64,000 nucleotides of DNA from Mycoplasmopsis edwardii (lineage in GTDB: Bacteria > Bacillota_I > Bacilli_A > Mycoplasmatales > Metamycoplasmataceae): NCBI RefSeq assembly GCF_900476105.1, contig NZ_LS991951.1:124001-188000 (forward strand), given 5' to 3'. This document shows positions 55,422 through 64,000 of the stretch, piece after piece. Under the pieces are notes generated by a model. It was not told where the DNA came from, did no database searches, and saw only the letters and a list, made by a program, of their open reading frames with translations. The position numbers were made by a program, and so were the translations under genes. Each line of letters begins with the position of its first letter. Within the stretch, counting starts at the first letter, position 1.

Positions 55422-56249
55422 ATGATTAAATTAGGTTCTCATATATCATTTAAAAAACCAGGTTATTTACCAGAAGCAATTCAAGAGTCAATTGATAATG
55501 GTGCTAACACAATGATGATTTATTTAGGTGCTCCACAAAGCACTCAAAGGGTTCCGGTCGAAAATTATAGACTTCAAGAATACTTAGAAAAATATGCTCA
55601 ACATATTCCACAAGAAGATATTATCGTTCATGCTCCATATGTTATCAACCCTGCTAATCCAGATAAAGCAGACTACTCTAATAACTTTTTAATTCAAGAA
55701 ATCAAAAGAATGAACTATGTAGGTGCAAAATATTTAGTTTTACATCCAGGAGCTTCAACAACATTCGAAACTCAAGAAGCTTTAGATCAGCTTGTAGATA
55801 GTTTAAAATTCATTTTAGAGCAAACTAAAGATGTTGTAATTTGTATTGAAACAATGGCTGGTAAAGGTACTGAAATTGGAATTAATTTTGAACAAATTAA
55901 ATTCATTCTCGATTGAGTTAAATCAGATCGTTTAGCTGTTTGTCTTGATACTTGTCATTTATGAGATGCAGGATACGATTTACAAGAATATGAAGAATTT
56001 AAAAAAGAATTAGTTAAATATGACTTACTTAAAGATGTTAAAGTTATTCATTTAAATGATTCTAAACATGAAGTATTCTCAAGAAAGGATCGTCACGCAA
56101 ATATTGGTCAAGGTACAATTGGACTTGAAACATTAAGAAAATTTGTTCATGACAAAGATTTTCATAATATTCCAATTATTCTAGAAACACCATGAGTTGA
56201 TGATAAACCAATTTATAAAGAAGAAATTCAAATGCTTCTTAACAAATAA
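55422..56249 (+). CDS. nfo: Endonuclease IV (AP endonuclease)
   Basis: A 275-residue TIM-barrel enzyme with three zinc ions that cuts at abasic sites in base-excision repair. Motifs: [81 protein letters not shown] and ILETPW. Two bases short of the channel stop are A-rich; it begins four bases after the channel gene. Confidence 0.95.
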
Positions 56250-56253
56250 TAAC

Positions 56254-56331
56254 AGACTCCTTTTAAATATGGGAAAAACCATTCGGAAGTGCCCGAATGA
56301 TTTTTCCCAGTCTATTTATAGGAGTTTTTTT
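56254..56331 (+). terminator. Structured terminator with alternative pairings after nfo
   Basis: A 16-bp hairpin (arms 56271-56286 and 56293-56308, one mismatch) is enclosed by two overlapping possibilities: AGACT (56254) with AGTCT (56309), or ACTCC (56256) with GGAGT (56321), the latter followed by seven T. Only one outer stem can form at a time, as in attenuators. Confidence 0.55.
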
Positions 56332-56430
56332 ATTCCCTTTTTAGTTTATCACTTCATAAATAACATTTTTTTAGTACAATTTAAATTAGTAATTACAAAT
56401 AACATTACACTATTAAATAAGGAGACATTC

Positions 56431-57936
56431 ATGAAAAAAACAGTATTAATTGTTATTGATGGTTTAGGTCTAAGGAAAGAAACTCAAGGTAATGGGTTTG
56501 CATTAGCTGATACACCAACATTTGATAAATTATTTAAAGAATATCCAAACTCAATCATTCAAGCATCAGGTCAATATGTAGGGTTGCCAGAAGGGCAAAT
56601 GGGTAACTCAGAAGTAGGTCACTTGAACATTGGTGCAGGTACAATTGTTTACACAGGATTATCATTAATCAAAAAAGCTTTAAATGACGGAACATACAAA
56701 GATACAAAAGCCTTTGTTGAAGTATTTGAAGATGTTAAGAAAAACAATTCAACACTACACTTAATGGGACTTTTATCACCTGGAGGAGTTCACTCACTAG
56801 AAGATCACTTATTTGAGTTATTACATGCAGCAAACGCATACGGACTTAAAAAAGTTTCTGTTCATGTTTTCGGTGACGGAAGAGACGTTGCTCCAAAATC
56901 AATCAAGGCTTCAATGGTTAAACTTGATGAAATTTGCCAAAAATATGGATACAACATCGCTACAGTAGCGGGTAGATTCTACGCAATGGATCGTGATAAG
57001 ATGTTTGATAGAGTCGAAAAAGCTTACCAAGCTATTTTAGGTAACTCAGAAAGTAAATTTGAAAATGCAATTGATTTTGTTGAATCACAATATTCACAAG
57101 ATATTACAGATGAGTTCTTTGTTCCTTCAATAAATTCAAAACTTTCAAAAGATGCATTCGCTAAAGATGGAGACTCAATTATTTTCTTTAACTTCCGTCC
57201 AGATAGAGCAAGACAATTAACTCACTTATTCATCAATTCAGATTTATATGATGTCAAAGCATCACAACCAGTTAAAATTAATAAATTTGCTTCAATGATG
57301 AAATATGAAGGTTTAAACACAATTATTGCTTTTGATGAAATGGAAATTCCAATGCCCATTGGTAAAGTTCTTGAGCTTGCTGGTAAAAAACAATTAAGAA
57401 TTGCTGAAACACAAAAATACGCTCACGTAACATTCTTTATGGATGGTGGAAATGATATTGAATTCAAAAATTCAAAACGTATTATGGTTGACTCATTAAA
57501 AGTTGAATCATATGCTGATGCGCCAGAAATGTCTGCTAAAGGTATAACAGATGAATTACTTAAAAACGCACTTGATTATGATGTAACAATCATGAACTTT
57601 GCTAACCCAGATATGGTTGGTCACACAGGTAACTTACAATCAACAATTAAAGCTGTTGCATTTTTAGATACACAAATTAAACGTATTGTCGAGTGAGCTG
57701 AAGCAAATGATGTAACAGTATTTATTACAGCAGATCACGGTAATGCTGAAATTACAGAAGACGAAAATGGTAAACCAGCTACAAAACACACAAGTAGCCC
57801 AGTAATGTTAATTTGTACAGATAAAAATGTTAAATTAAAAGACGGAGCATTAGCTAATGTTGCTCCAACAGTACTTGATTATATTAAAGTAGCACAACCA
57901 AAAGAAATGGATCAAGATTCACTTTTAGTGAAATAA
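56431..57936 (+). CDS. gpmI: 2,3-bisphosphoglycerate-independent phosphoglycerate mutase
   Basis: A 501-residue glycolytic mutase with two manganese ions. Metal and catalytic motifs: VLIVIDGLGLRKE, the nucleophile Ser in GQMGNSEVGHLNIGAG, HVFGDGRDVAPKS, FFNFRPDRARQLT, NFANPDMVGHTG, TADHGNAE and KHTSSPV. Start chosen at ATG 56431 after AAGGAGA; the frame is open upstream into nfo but has no other conserved residues. Uses UGA Trp at IVEWAEAN. Confidence 0.95.
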
Positions 57937-57940
57937 TTTT

Positions 57941-57970
57941 GCCTCACTTTTTATAAAGTGATGCTTTTTA
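57941..57970 (+). terminator. Terminator of gpmI
   Basis: GCCTCACTTT-TTAT-AAAGTGATGC stem, then TTTTTATT. Confidence 0.75.
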
Positions 57971-57992
57971 TTAATTTTTTAAAGGAGTTATT

Positions 57993-59609
57993 ATGAAAAA
58001 ACAAACAAAATTTATTATTCAAACTGGTGGAGTTTTATCAGGTTTAGGAAAAGGCGTTACCCTAGCAAGTATTGGTAATTTACTTAAAATGCAAGGTTTT
58101 AGTGTTTTTGTTATGAAACTAGACCCATACTTAAATATTGACCCAGGAGTTATGTCGCCAGTAGAACATGGTGAAGTATATGTTACTAGCGACGGAGGAG
58201 AAACAGATCTAGATTTAGGACACTATGAAAGATTTATTGACGTTAAGTTAACTAAAAAAAGTAACTATACAACAGGTAAAATCCTCACTCATGTTTTTGA
58301 AAAAGAAAGAAAGGGATTATACAATGGTAAAACAGTTCAAATCGTTCCGCATGTTGTTGATGAAATAATTGAAATAATTGAGAATATTGAAAAAGAACAA
58401 AAACCTGACTTTATGTTAATAGAAATTGGTGGTACAGTTGGTGATATTGAATCAAACCCATACATTTATGCTATTTCGAAATTTAAATCACTAAGGAAAA
58501 ACGATATTTTATTAAGTCACCTTGCTTTTGTTCCTTATCTAAGTGCTTCAAATGAATATAAATCAAAACCTTCCCAAGTATCAATCTCAACACTTCGTTC
58601 ATTTGGTTTAAACCCTGATTTACTTTTATTAAGATCACAAGGTAAAGTAGACCAAAAAATTGTACAAAAAGTAGCAGAAGCATCATTTTTAGATTCTCAA
58701 AATGTTATTAATATTCCTGATAAAGCGAACATTTATGAGATCCCACTATTCTTAAAAGTTCAAAATGTACTTGAAGTAATATATAAACACTTTGGGATTA
58801 AGAAAACTATTAAAGAAAACGTTTACAATAAATGAATTAACTTTGTAAGTCAATACCTTAAAGAAAATAAAAACAAAATTAAATTACTATTAGTAGGTAA
58901 GTACACCGAACTAGAAGATGCGTATTTATCAATCATCACATCATTAAAAATATCAGCAGCACACAATGATATTGAGTTAGAATACAAATTAATTAATGCG
59001 GATTATATTAATGAAGAAAACATTTCTGAAACAATCGACAAGTATGACGGTGTATTGATCTTACCTGGTTTTGGAGCTAGGGGCTTTGAAGCTAAAGTTA
59101 GAGTAGCAAAATACACTAGAGAAAAACAAATACCAACTTTAGGAATTTGTTTAGGGTTTCAAGCAATGAGTGTTGCACAAGCTAGAATTAAAGGTATTTC
59201 AAATGCAACAAGTAAAGAATTTGCAGATGAAAGCATGAGCCAAACATTTGTATTAACTCCTTTTTATGAAAACGGTGATAAAGATATTCTTGGTGGAACA
59301 TTAAGACTTGGCGAATACCCAATTATCGCTAAAGACAACACGCTAGCAAAAGAAATTTATGGTTCAAATATATTTTATGAAAGACATCGCCACAGATATG
59401 AAATTAACCCTGAATATAGAAATAAATTAGAGGATAATGAATTTAAGTTCTCAGGAGTACATCCTGAAACTGGTGTAGCAGAAATTTGTGAAGTTAAAAA
59501 TCATCCGTTTTATTTAGGTGTTCAATACCACCCTGAGTTTACAACAAGAGTTTTAACTTCGAATCCACTATTTGATAAATTTATAAGTGTTGTAAAAAAT
59601 ATCAAATAA
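57993..59609 (+). CDS. pyrG: CTP synthase
   Basis: A 538-residue amidoligase that makes CTP from UTP, ATP and glutamine. Synthase domain: TGGVLSGLGKGVTLASIG, LDPYLNIDPGVMSPVEHGEV, IEIGGTVGDIES. Glutaminase domain: ILPGFGARGFEAKV, nucleophile Cys in GICLGFQAMSVAQ, and His/Glu in QYHPEFTT. Preceded by AAAGGAG. Compared with many bacterial enzymes the ATP loop has VLSGLGKG for VVSGLGKG. Confidence 0.95.
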
Positions 59610-59623
59610 TGTGTAATATCAAT

Positions 59624-59660
59624 AAAAAAGCAATAGTATATTAGTTACTATTGTTTTTTA
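59624..59660 (+). terminator. Terminator of pyrG
   Basis: CAATAGTA / TACTATTG stem between an A-run and TTTTTTAT. Confidence 0.8.
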
Positions 59661-59946
59661 TTTGTACCAAATGTAATTGTGAATTACAAAGAAAACATTA
59701 CTCTAAATATCAGACAAACCAATTAATAAATCTAAGAGTTATTTAATTGTAAATAATTACTAAAATAATTTAATCATAACTTTAGTAAATAATTTTATAA
59801 GAGATATTTTCAATGTTTAAGTGATTATCAATAAATCAAAAAAACTTGCACAAGTGATTTTTAAATTTTATAATAAAAAAAAGTTAACTTAATAGTTAAC
59901 ATTAGTTAAATATTTAAAACCTCATCCGGAACACTTATCATGTATA
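59661..59946. other. AT-rich gap between pyrG and tRNA-Trp(CCA)
   Basis: No convincing gene. It contains a GTTAACT-TAAT-AGTTAAC hairpin (about 59883-59900) and a 24-codon ATG frame at 59813 with no ribosome binding site. Confidence 0.5.
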
Positions 59947-60020
59947 TGGCAGGGGTTAAAGGAATCGAACCCTTACATTCAGTTTTGGAGACTGCAGCAC
60001 TACCATTATACTAAACCCCC
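59947..60020 (-). tRNA. trnW: tRNA-Trp (CCA anticodon)
   Basis: 74 bases on the minus strand; acceptor GGGGGTT / AACCCCT with a G-U first pair, G73, CCA encoded; loop CTCCAAA gives CCA, the UGG reader. The first pair of the anticodon stem (G-A) is mismatched. Confidence 0.88.
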
Positions 60021-60177
60021 ACAAATATTTACTATTTGATAATATTATAACTTATTTAAGAAATCTACACAAGAGCTTAGTTATTGTATTTTAATATTTG
60101 ATGAGAAAATTTTACTTAATTTAATCAAATTTTTATTAGTGTTCGCAATTCTTTTGAATAGTAAAAATCATTTAAAA

Positions 60178-60186
60178 TGTTATAAT
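60178..60186 (+). promoter_or_regulatory. Promoter of the FolT-like gene
   Basis: TGTTATAAT ends seven bases before the ATG; no Shine-Dalgarno. Same layout as the LacI-family gene. Confidence 0.5.
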
Positions 60187-60193
60187 ACAATTT

Positions 60194-61195
60194 ATGAAAA
60201 AGATAGCTAAAAAGATAATAAAAATTAATTTTCAAGAGATAAATTTATTGCCAAAATGAACCATTAAAAAGATGGTTTTTGTTGCCATATTAATAGCGAT
60301 TTCAGTAAGTTTTGCTGTTGTTGTTGTACAAATTATGCCTTTAGCTATTATTCCTTCATTTAAGATTTCATTTATTGGATTGCCAATCAAAATTACAGGG
60401 TTTATTTTTGGACCAGCTATTGGGGTTTTTGTTGGTTTGATAAGTGATTTACTTTCGATTTTATTTATTCCCCCTGCTGGATATCATCCACTATATACTG
60501 TAGCTGCAGCTATTAACGGACTAGTATCCGGAATTTTCGGGGTTTATTTTACCCATGTCTTAAAAACAGCATTTAGTCCTGAATATAAAATTCAAAGAAT
60601 AGTTCAAAAAATTTCAATTCTTGGAGTTAAGTATAATGCAGCAAAAATGAATCAAAATTATAAACTTGCAGATAAGTATGCATTAGCCATTATTAAACTT
60701 GACAACAAAAAAGCATACATTAAAGAAAATGAAAGCATAAGAACACTTAAAAATATCAATGTTATTGTTTCTTTAGTTATCTTAACTTTAGTTCTTGGTA
60801 TTATTTCAATCATAATTTATTATAGTCCACAAGAAATTTTAGACAGATCATTTATTTCGGATAAAAGAATTTTACTTCCGCTTATGAGTTTAGGAACTAT
60901 TTCGATGATGTTCTTTGTTTCGATCGGTAGGTTTAAATTTAAATCAAAAACTTTCTTAGCGCTTGCGCCAATAGTTTCATTTAGTGCAGTGCTTGAATTA
61001 GTTAATTTACCAGTTCTTTCATATGCAGATTTATATTCAATTGGTGGTGGTGAAAAATCTGATATTTTCATTTGAATTACTCAACATGTAATCTTAAGCC
61101 CAGTTAAAATTTGGTTTAATGTTTTTGTTATTTATTTCTCTTATTCAATTGTTTATAAATTAATAAACAAAAATAATGCTCTTTCTTACAAATAA
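60194..61195 (+). CDS. ECF transporter substrate-binding (S) component, FolT-like
   Basis: A 333-residue membrane protein. A basic N-terminus of ~30 residues is followed by helices including VFVAILIAISVSFAVVVVQI and the segment PIKITGFIFGPAIGVFVGLI, then SDLLSILFIPPAGYHPLYTV and AAAINGLVSGIFG, close in wording to folate S components (G-P-x(3)-G-x(3)-G-x(2)-x-D). A charged cytoplasmic loop of ~75 residues (FSPEYKIQR to NESIRTLK) interrupts the fold. It would bind a vitamin and share the EcfA/T module encoded elsewhere. Folate is a guess by similarity. Confidence 0.75.
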
Positions 61196-61197
61196 TT

Positions 61198-63678
61198 ATG
61201 AAAAGTAATAACTTCTTAAAAATTTCAAATATATTTGAAAATTTTGAAAAACCATACACTCTCAAAAACGAAAATAATACAAAATTAGAGCATTATATTA
61301 ACATACCAGAAATATATCTTGATAAAAGAAGCACAGCCTTTTATATTTCGAGAAATAACAAAAACTTAAACTTTAAAAACATTTGGAAATCATTAAAGTC
61401 AAATAAGAATAGCACTATTTTCTTCAAAAACCTTATTGATGGCAAAGAAACATTTTTAACTAAAAAAGCTGATATTTTCAAGAAGATTGCATTTGTTGAT
61501 TTTCACGAAGAAGACAACAATACAAACAACATTTTACCCTTTGTAGATATTTGGCAAGCTTGTGTTGATTCATATGAAAATAACAAAAAAGAATTTGATT
61601 TAAGGATTTTTAATAAAGATTTTGAGTTAACAATGAAGAATTCATTTTTCTCAAAGATTTCATTTTATTCAAATAGTATACATTCAATAAACTTATCGTA
61701 TGAAACATATTTTAGTAACATTATTCGCCAGTTCCATGAAAAACAAGGTAAAAATAAATATTCACATGAGTCAATTATAAATTTACTTAATTCAACAAAA
61801 GGAACATTATCAGAATATAGATTTTTAATGTCTAATACTTTAATTGCTTTCTTTAAAGAGTTAAAAGAAAACCACACTAGATTAATTGATGAATATGAGA
61901 AAACTGACTTCAACCTTTCTAGAAAATCAATTGAACAAAACCAAACAGCTCTTAGATATATGAAGAAAATTAATCATTCTTCTATCCAAAAAGTTTGAGC
62001 AGATATTCAAAAAAGAGATGTCGAAACAGAGCTTAATTTTTTCAAAAGTTACAAAGCTAAAATTACTAAGAAAAATAAAACATACATTCTTTCAATTATT
62101 AAAAAAATTAAAGGTGAAAGAAAAATTCTTAAAATCAAACTTAAGAATCTTCCTCGCGATGATGATAAGTGATTAGAAGTTTATAAAAACTTATTAATCA
62201 AGAAGAGTTTAGTTAAATTCTGAAAAAAGCACTTCAGGGATATTTTATACCTTAAAACCAACATGATTTTTGAACTAGAAAATTACATAAATCACGAAAT
62301 TAAAATGTTCTCTGAAAACCGCTTCTTCCCGATTCTTAAATCTAAGAAAAGTAAATATGAAAAAATCAAAAGAATAAAAGAAGTTGTTCATTATGAATTT
62401 GATATTCAAATCGATTTATATACTTCTGAGTCTAATAAAACAAAAGCAAAAATCAATAATGAATTTCAATGCTTATATAATAAGAAAAAAGAATTATCTA
62501 GCCTTGTTTTCACAAGAAAAGAAATTACAGCAGAAAAATCAAGTATTTTTAACTTTGAACAATCAATCAAACTTGCCGAAGCAGAAGTTAGATGAAGTGA
62601 TTCGTCACAAGAAAAATTATTTAATTCATTTTTAAATAAAAAAGAATTAAAGGTTTCTAAGTTAGAAAAAAATATTAAGAATTATAAAAAAATGATCGAT
62701 CCACTCCTTAGCTTAATTGAGTCTGCGGTATCAAAATCATTTGACCCAAAAGCTATTAGAGAAACACCTGTTTATAATGAAATAAAAAGGCTTAAAAAGC
62801 TTTTAACATTCAAAGAATGGGCGTTAGATTTACTTATTTCTTTAGCTAAGTTCACTTCTTCGAAAGGAAGAGTTCCAAAAAGCCTTGAGATTGAGTATTT
62901 AGCATCTTTAAAGTTTATTAACATATATGAAAACATATCAATTAAAATTGATAAGTTCTTTGAACCATATAAGAACCTTGACTTTAAAGATAGATTTAAA
63001 CTGAAATTTGTTAAACATAGTCTTGAAGGTATTAAAATCTTGTTTGTTCAAGATGATGAAGAAAATGTTTCATATGACTCTAAAAAAGAGATTTTAAGAA
63101 CATTGAATAATATTTCTGATAAGTTCAAAAATTCATTTGTCTTTATTACTGATGATTTAGAAATTATTGAAGATTTATTTGACGAAGTTTACTTTTTTGA
63201 TGATTATAAACTTCTTGAATGAGGATCACAAAAAGAAATTAAGAAAAAACCAATTAACCCATTTGTTTATGAATTGATCAAAAAAGGAAGAGTTGGTGAA
63301 CAACTTAATGAAATGTATAGAAATAATCAATTCTATATTAACGACGGCGTTATTACAGCCGGTAACAAAAAGCATTTTGTTTTAGCTAGTTTACAAGATT
63401 TTGATAGATGAATTATTAAGAACTATAATGATTCTAAATTGCGCTTTTTAAATGATTCTAAGGTCATTTCTCCAACACAAAAAACTAAGACAATGGAAGC
63501 CGTTATTATGAAAGGATACTTTGATGGTAACGAAGTCTTTTTAGATGAAGTTAATGAAGATTACTATGATTCGTACTTACAAAAAAGTTATATGGTTGAT
63601 GACTATGTTAACTGAAGCAAAGAAAACGAACAAATCAAGCACGAAGTTTCTCAAGAAGAAACTGAAAAAGTTGTATAA
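61198..63678 (+). CDS. Very long OppF-like ABC ATPase lacking catalytic motifs
   Basis: An 826-residue Lys/Asn-rich protein without membrane helices. The C-terminal part follows the plan of oligopeptide ABC ATPases: KILFVQDDEEN at the Walker B place (~residue 615), ILRTLNNISDKFKNSFVFIT and DLEIIEDLFDEVYFFDDYKL (~645-675), then EIKKKPINPFVYELI, like the OppD/F ending 'P-x-H-P-Y-T-x-x-L'. But the P-loop is missing (the N-terminus near residues 45-65 reads TAFYISRNNKNLNFKN), LSGGQ is replaced by LDFKDRF, and the H-switch His is Asp (FITDD). A ~450-residue charged helical insert separates the halves. It starts two bases after the ECF gene. ATP hydrolysis is unlikely. Confidence 0.6.
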
Positions 63679-63680
63679 AA

Positions 63681-63703
63681 AGAAGGCAATTGCCTTCATT
63701 TTT
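63681..63703. terminator. Bidirectional terminator at 63.7 kb
   Basis: GAAGGCAATTGCCTTC is a perfect 16-base palindrome with A-run before and T-run after, between the converging last two genes. Confidence 0.8.
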
Positions 63704-64000
63704 TATAATTTAGAAACTTCAATAATTGCTTTTTTGTTTTTAAGATTGCTTTCAATAACCTTAAAGGCAATCTCATTTTCAAGAACAAAGCGCATGTTTT
63801 TATATAGTTTATTTTTATTAGTCTTTTTAGTTAATCAATCTGCAAGACTCATATCTTCTTCATCTTCTTCAAGATGACTTGTTTCAATTTCAAGTTGTTT
63901 AAATAATTCTCACATGATAACATCTTCTTCAACTCTAGATTTTTCTAAAGAAATTTCATAGATCTTTTCTTCGTTATCATATTCATCATATATTTCACCA
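63703..64000 (-). CDS. Acidic protein, C-terminal part only (cut by window edge)
   Basis: About 99 codons of a minus-strand gene that begins beyond the window. The visible part is highly charged (GEIYDEYDNEEKIYEISLEK, TSHLEEDEEDMSLADWLTKK) and ends NKKAIIEVSKL. UGA Trp codons at MWELFK and ADWLTKK. No family recognised. Confidence 0.6.

Noticed and set aside
56197-56430. In-frame open extension upstream of gpmI reaching into nfo
   Set aside because: ATG at 56431 has AAGGAGA and starts at the conserved enzyme N-terminus; the extension crosses the nfo terminator structure.
59813-59890. 24-codon ATG frame between pyrG and tRNA-Trp
   Set aside because: Too short, no ribosome site; probably chance.

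Overview
The window is from a mollicute (Mycoplasma sensu lato). The DNA is very AT-rich, UGA is read as tryptophan throughout, and two tRNA-Trp genes are present, one with a UCA anticodon that reads UGA. A single 16S-23S pair is not followed by 5S. Fba, PtsI, GpmI and a LacI-type regulator point to a sugar fermenter; the style of the genes suggests the hominis/synoviae/pulmonis group, but I cannot name a species.

Layout. 1-4143 (minus strand): start of gyrB, a secreted nuclease lipoprotein, rpoE-fba, argS. 4239-6768: cysS, rlmB and a sigma-factor-like gene, in the order of the Bacillus cysS-rlmB-sigH locus. 6891-11934: deoB, a gene remnant, an APC permease, gltX and a small gene. 12062-15388: an RNase J paralogue that has lost its metal ligands, a membrane protein that looks like an FtsK/SpoIIIE N-terminus without the motor, and a thioredoxin. 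15459-24958: the S10-spc ribosomal protein operon from rpsJ to rplO, which ends in a terminator before secY. 25144-27524: tig and gpsA. 27598-27926: tRNA-Trp(UCA), Tyr, Gln. 27994-31694: proS, three mollicute-type genes and an acyl carrier protein. 31737-35596 (minus): gmk, PP2C, Ser/Thr kinase, rsgA, rpe. 35717-38810: truB, HAD phosphatase, ribF, rpsO, rpmB. 38855-40014: a decayed surface-type gene. 40345-45186: the rrn operon with its processing stems. 45277-46087: eight tRNAs. 46175-51240: ileS, lspA, a YitT-family protein and a small membrane protein. 51284-57936: ptsI, a probable small RNA, a LacI-family gene, a K+ channel, nfo and gpmI. 57993-64000: pyrG, tRNA-Trp(CCA), a FolT-like ECF transporter subunit, a very long ABC-ATPase-like protein without catalytic motifs, and an acidic protein running off the window.

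Themes. Translation dominates: 20 ribosomal proteins, five aminoacyl-tRNA synthetases, rRNA, 12 tRNAs, rlmB, truB and rsgA. Glycolysis and PTS genes (fba, gpmI, ptsI) are joined by a LacI-type regulator with a cre-like operator close to ptsI. A phosphatase/kinase pair follows the Firmicute gmk-prpC-prkC-rsgA-rpe order. Three proteins look like family members that lost the catalytic part (RNase J paralogue, FtsK-like stub, ABC-ATPase-like protein). The least explained items are a structured RNA at 53211-53331, a pseudoknot just before rplB, the sigma-like gene, and recurrent promoters whose -10 box lies only 6-10 bases before the start codon, with no Shine-Dalgarno site.
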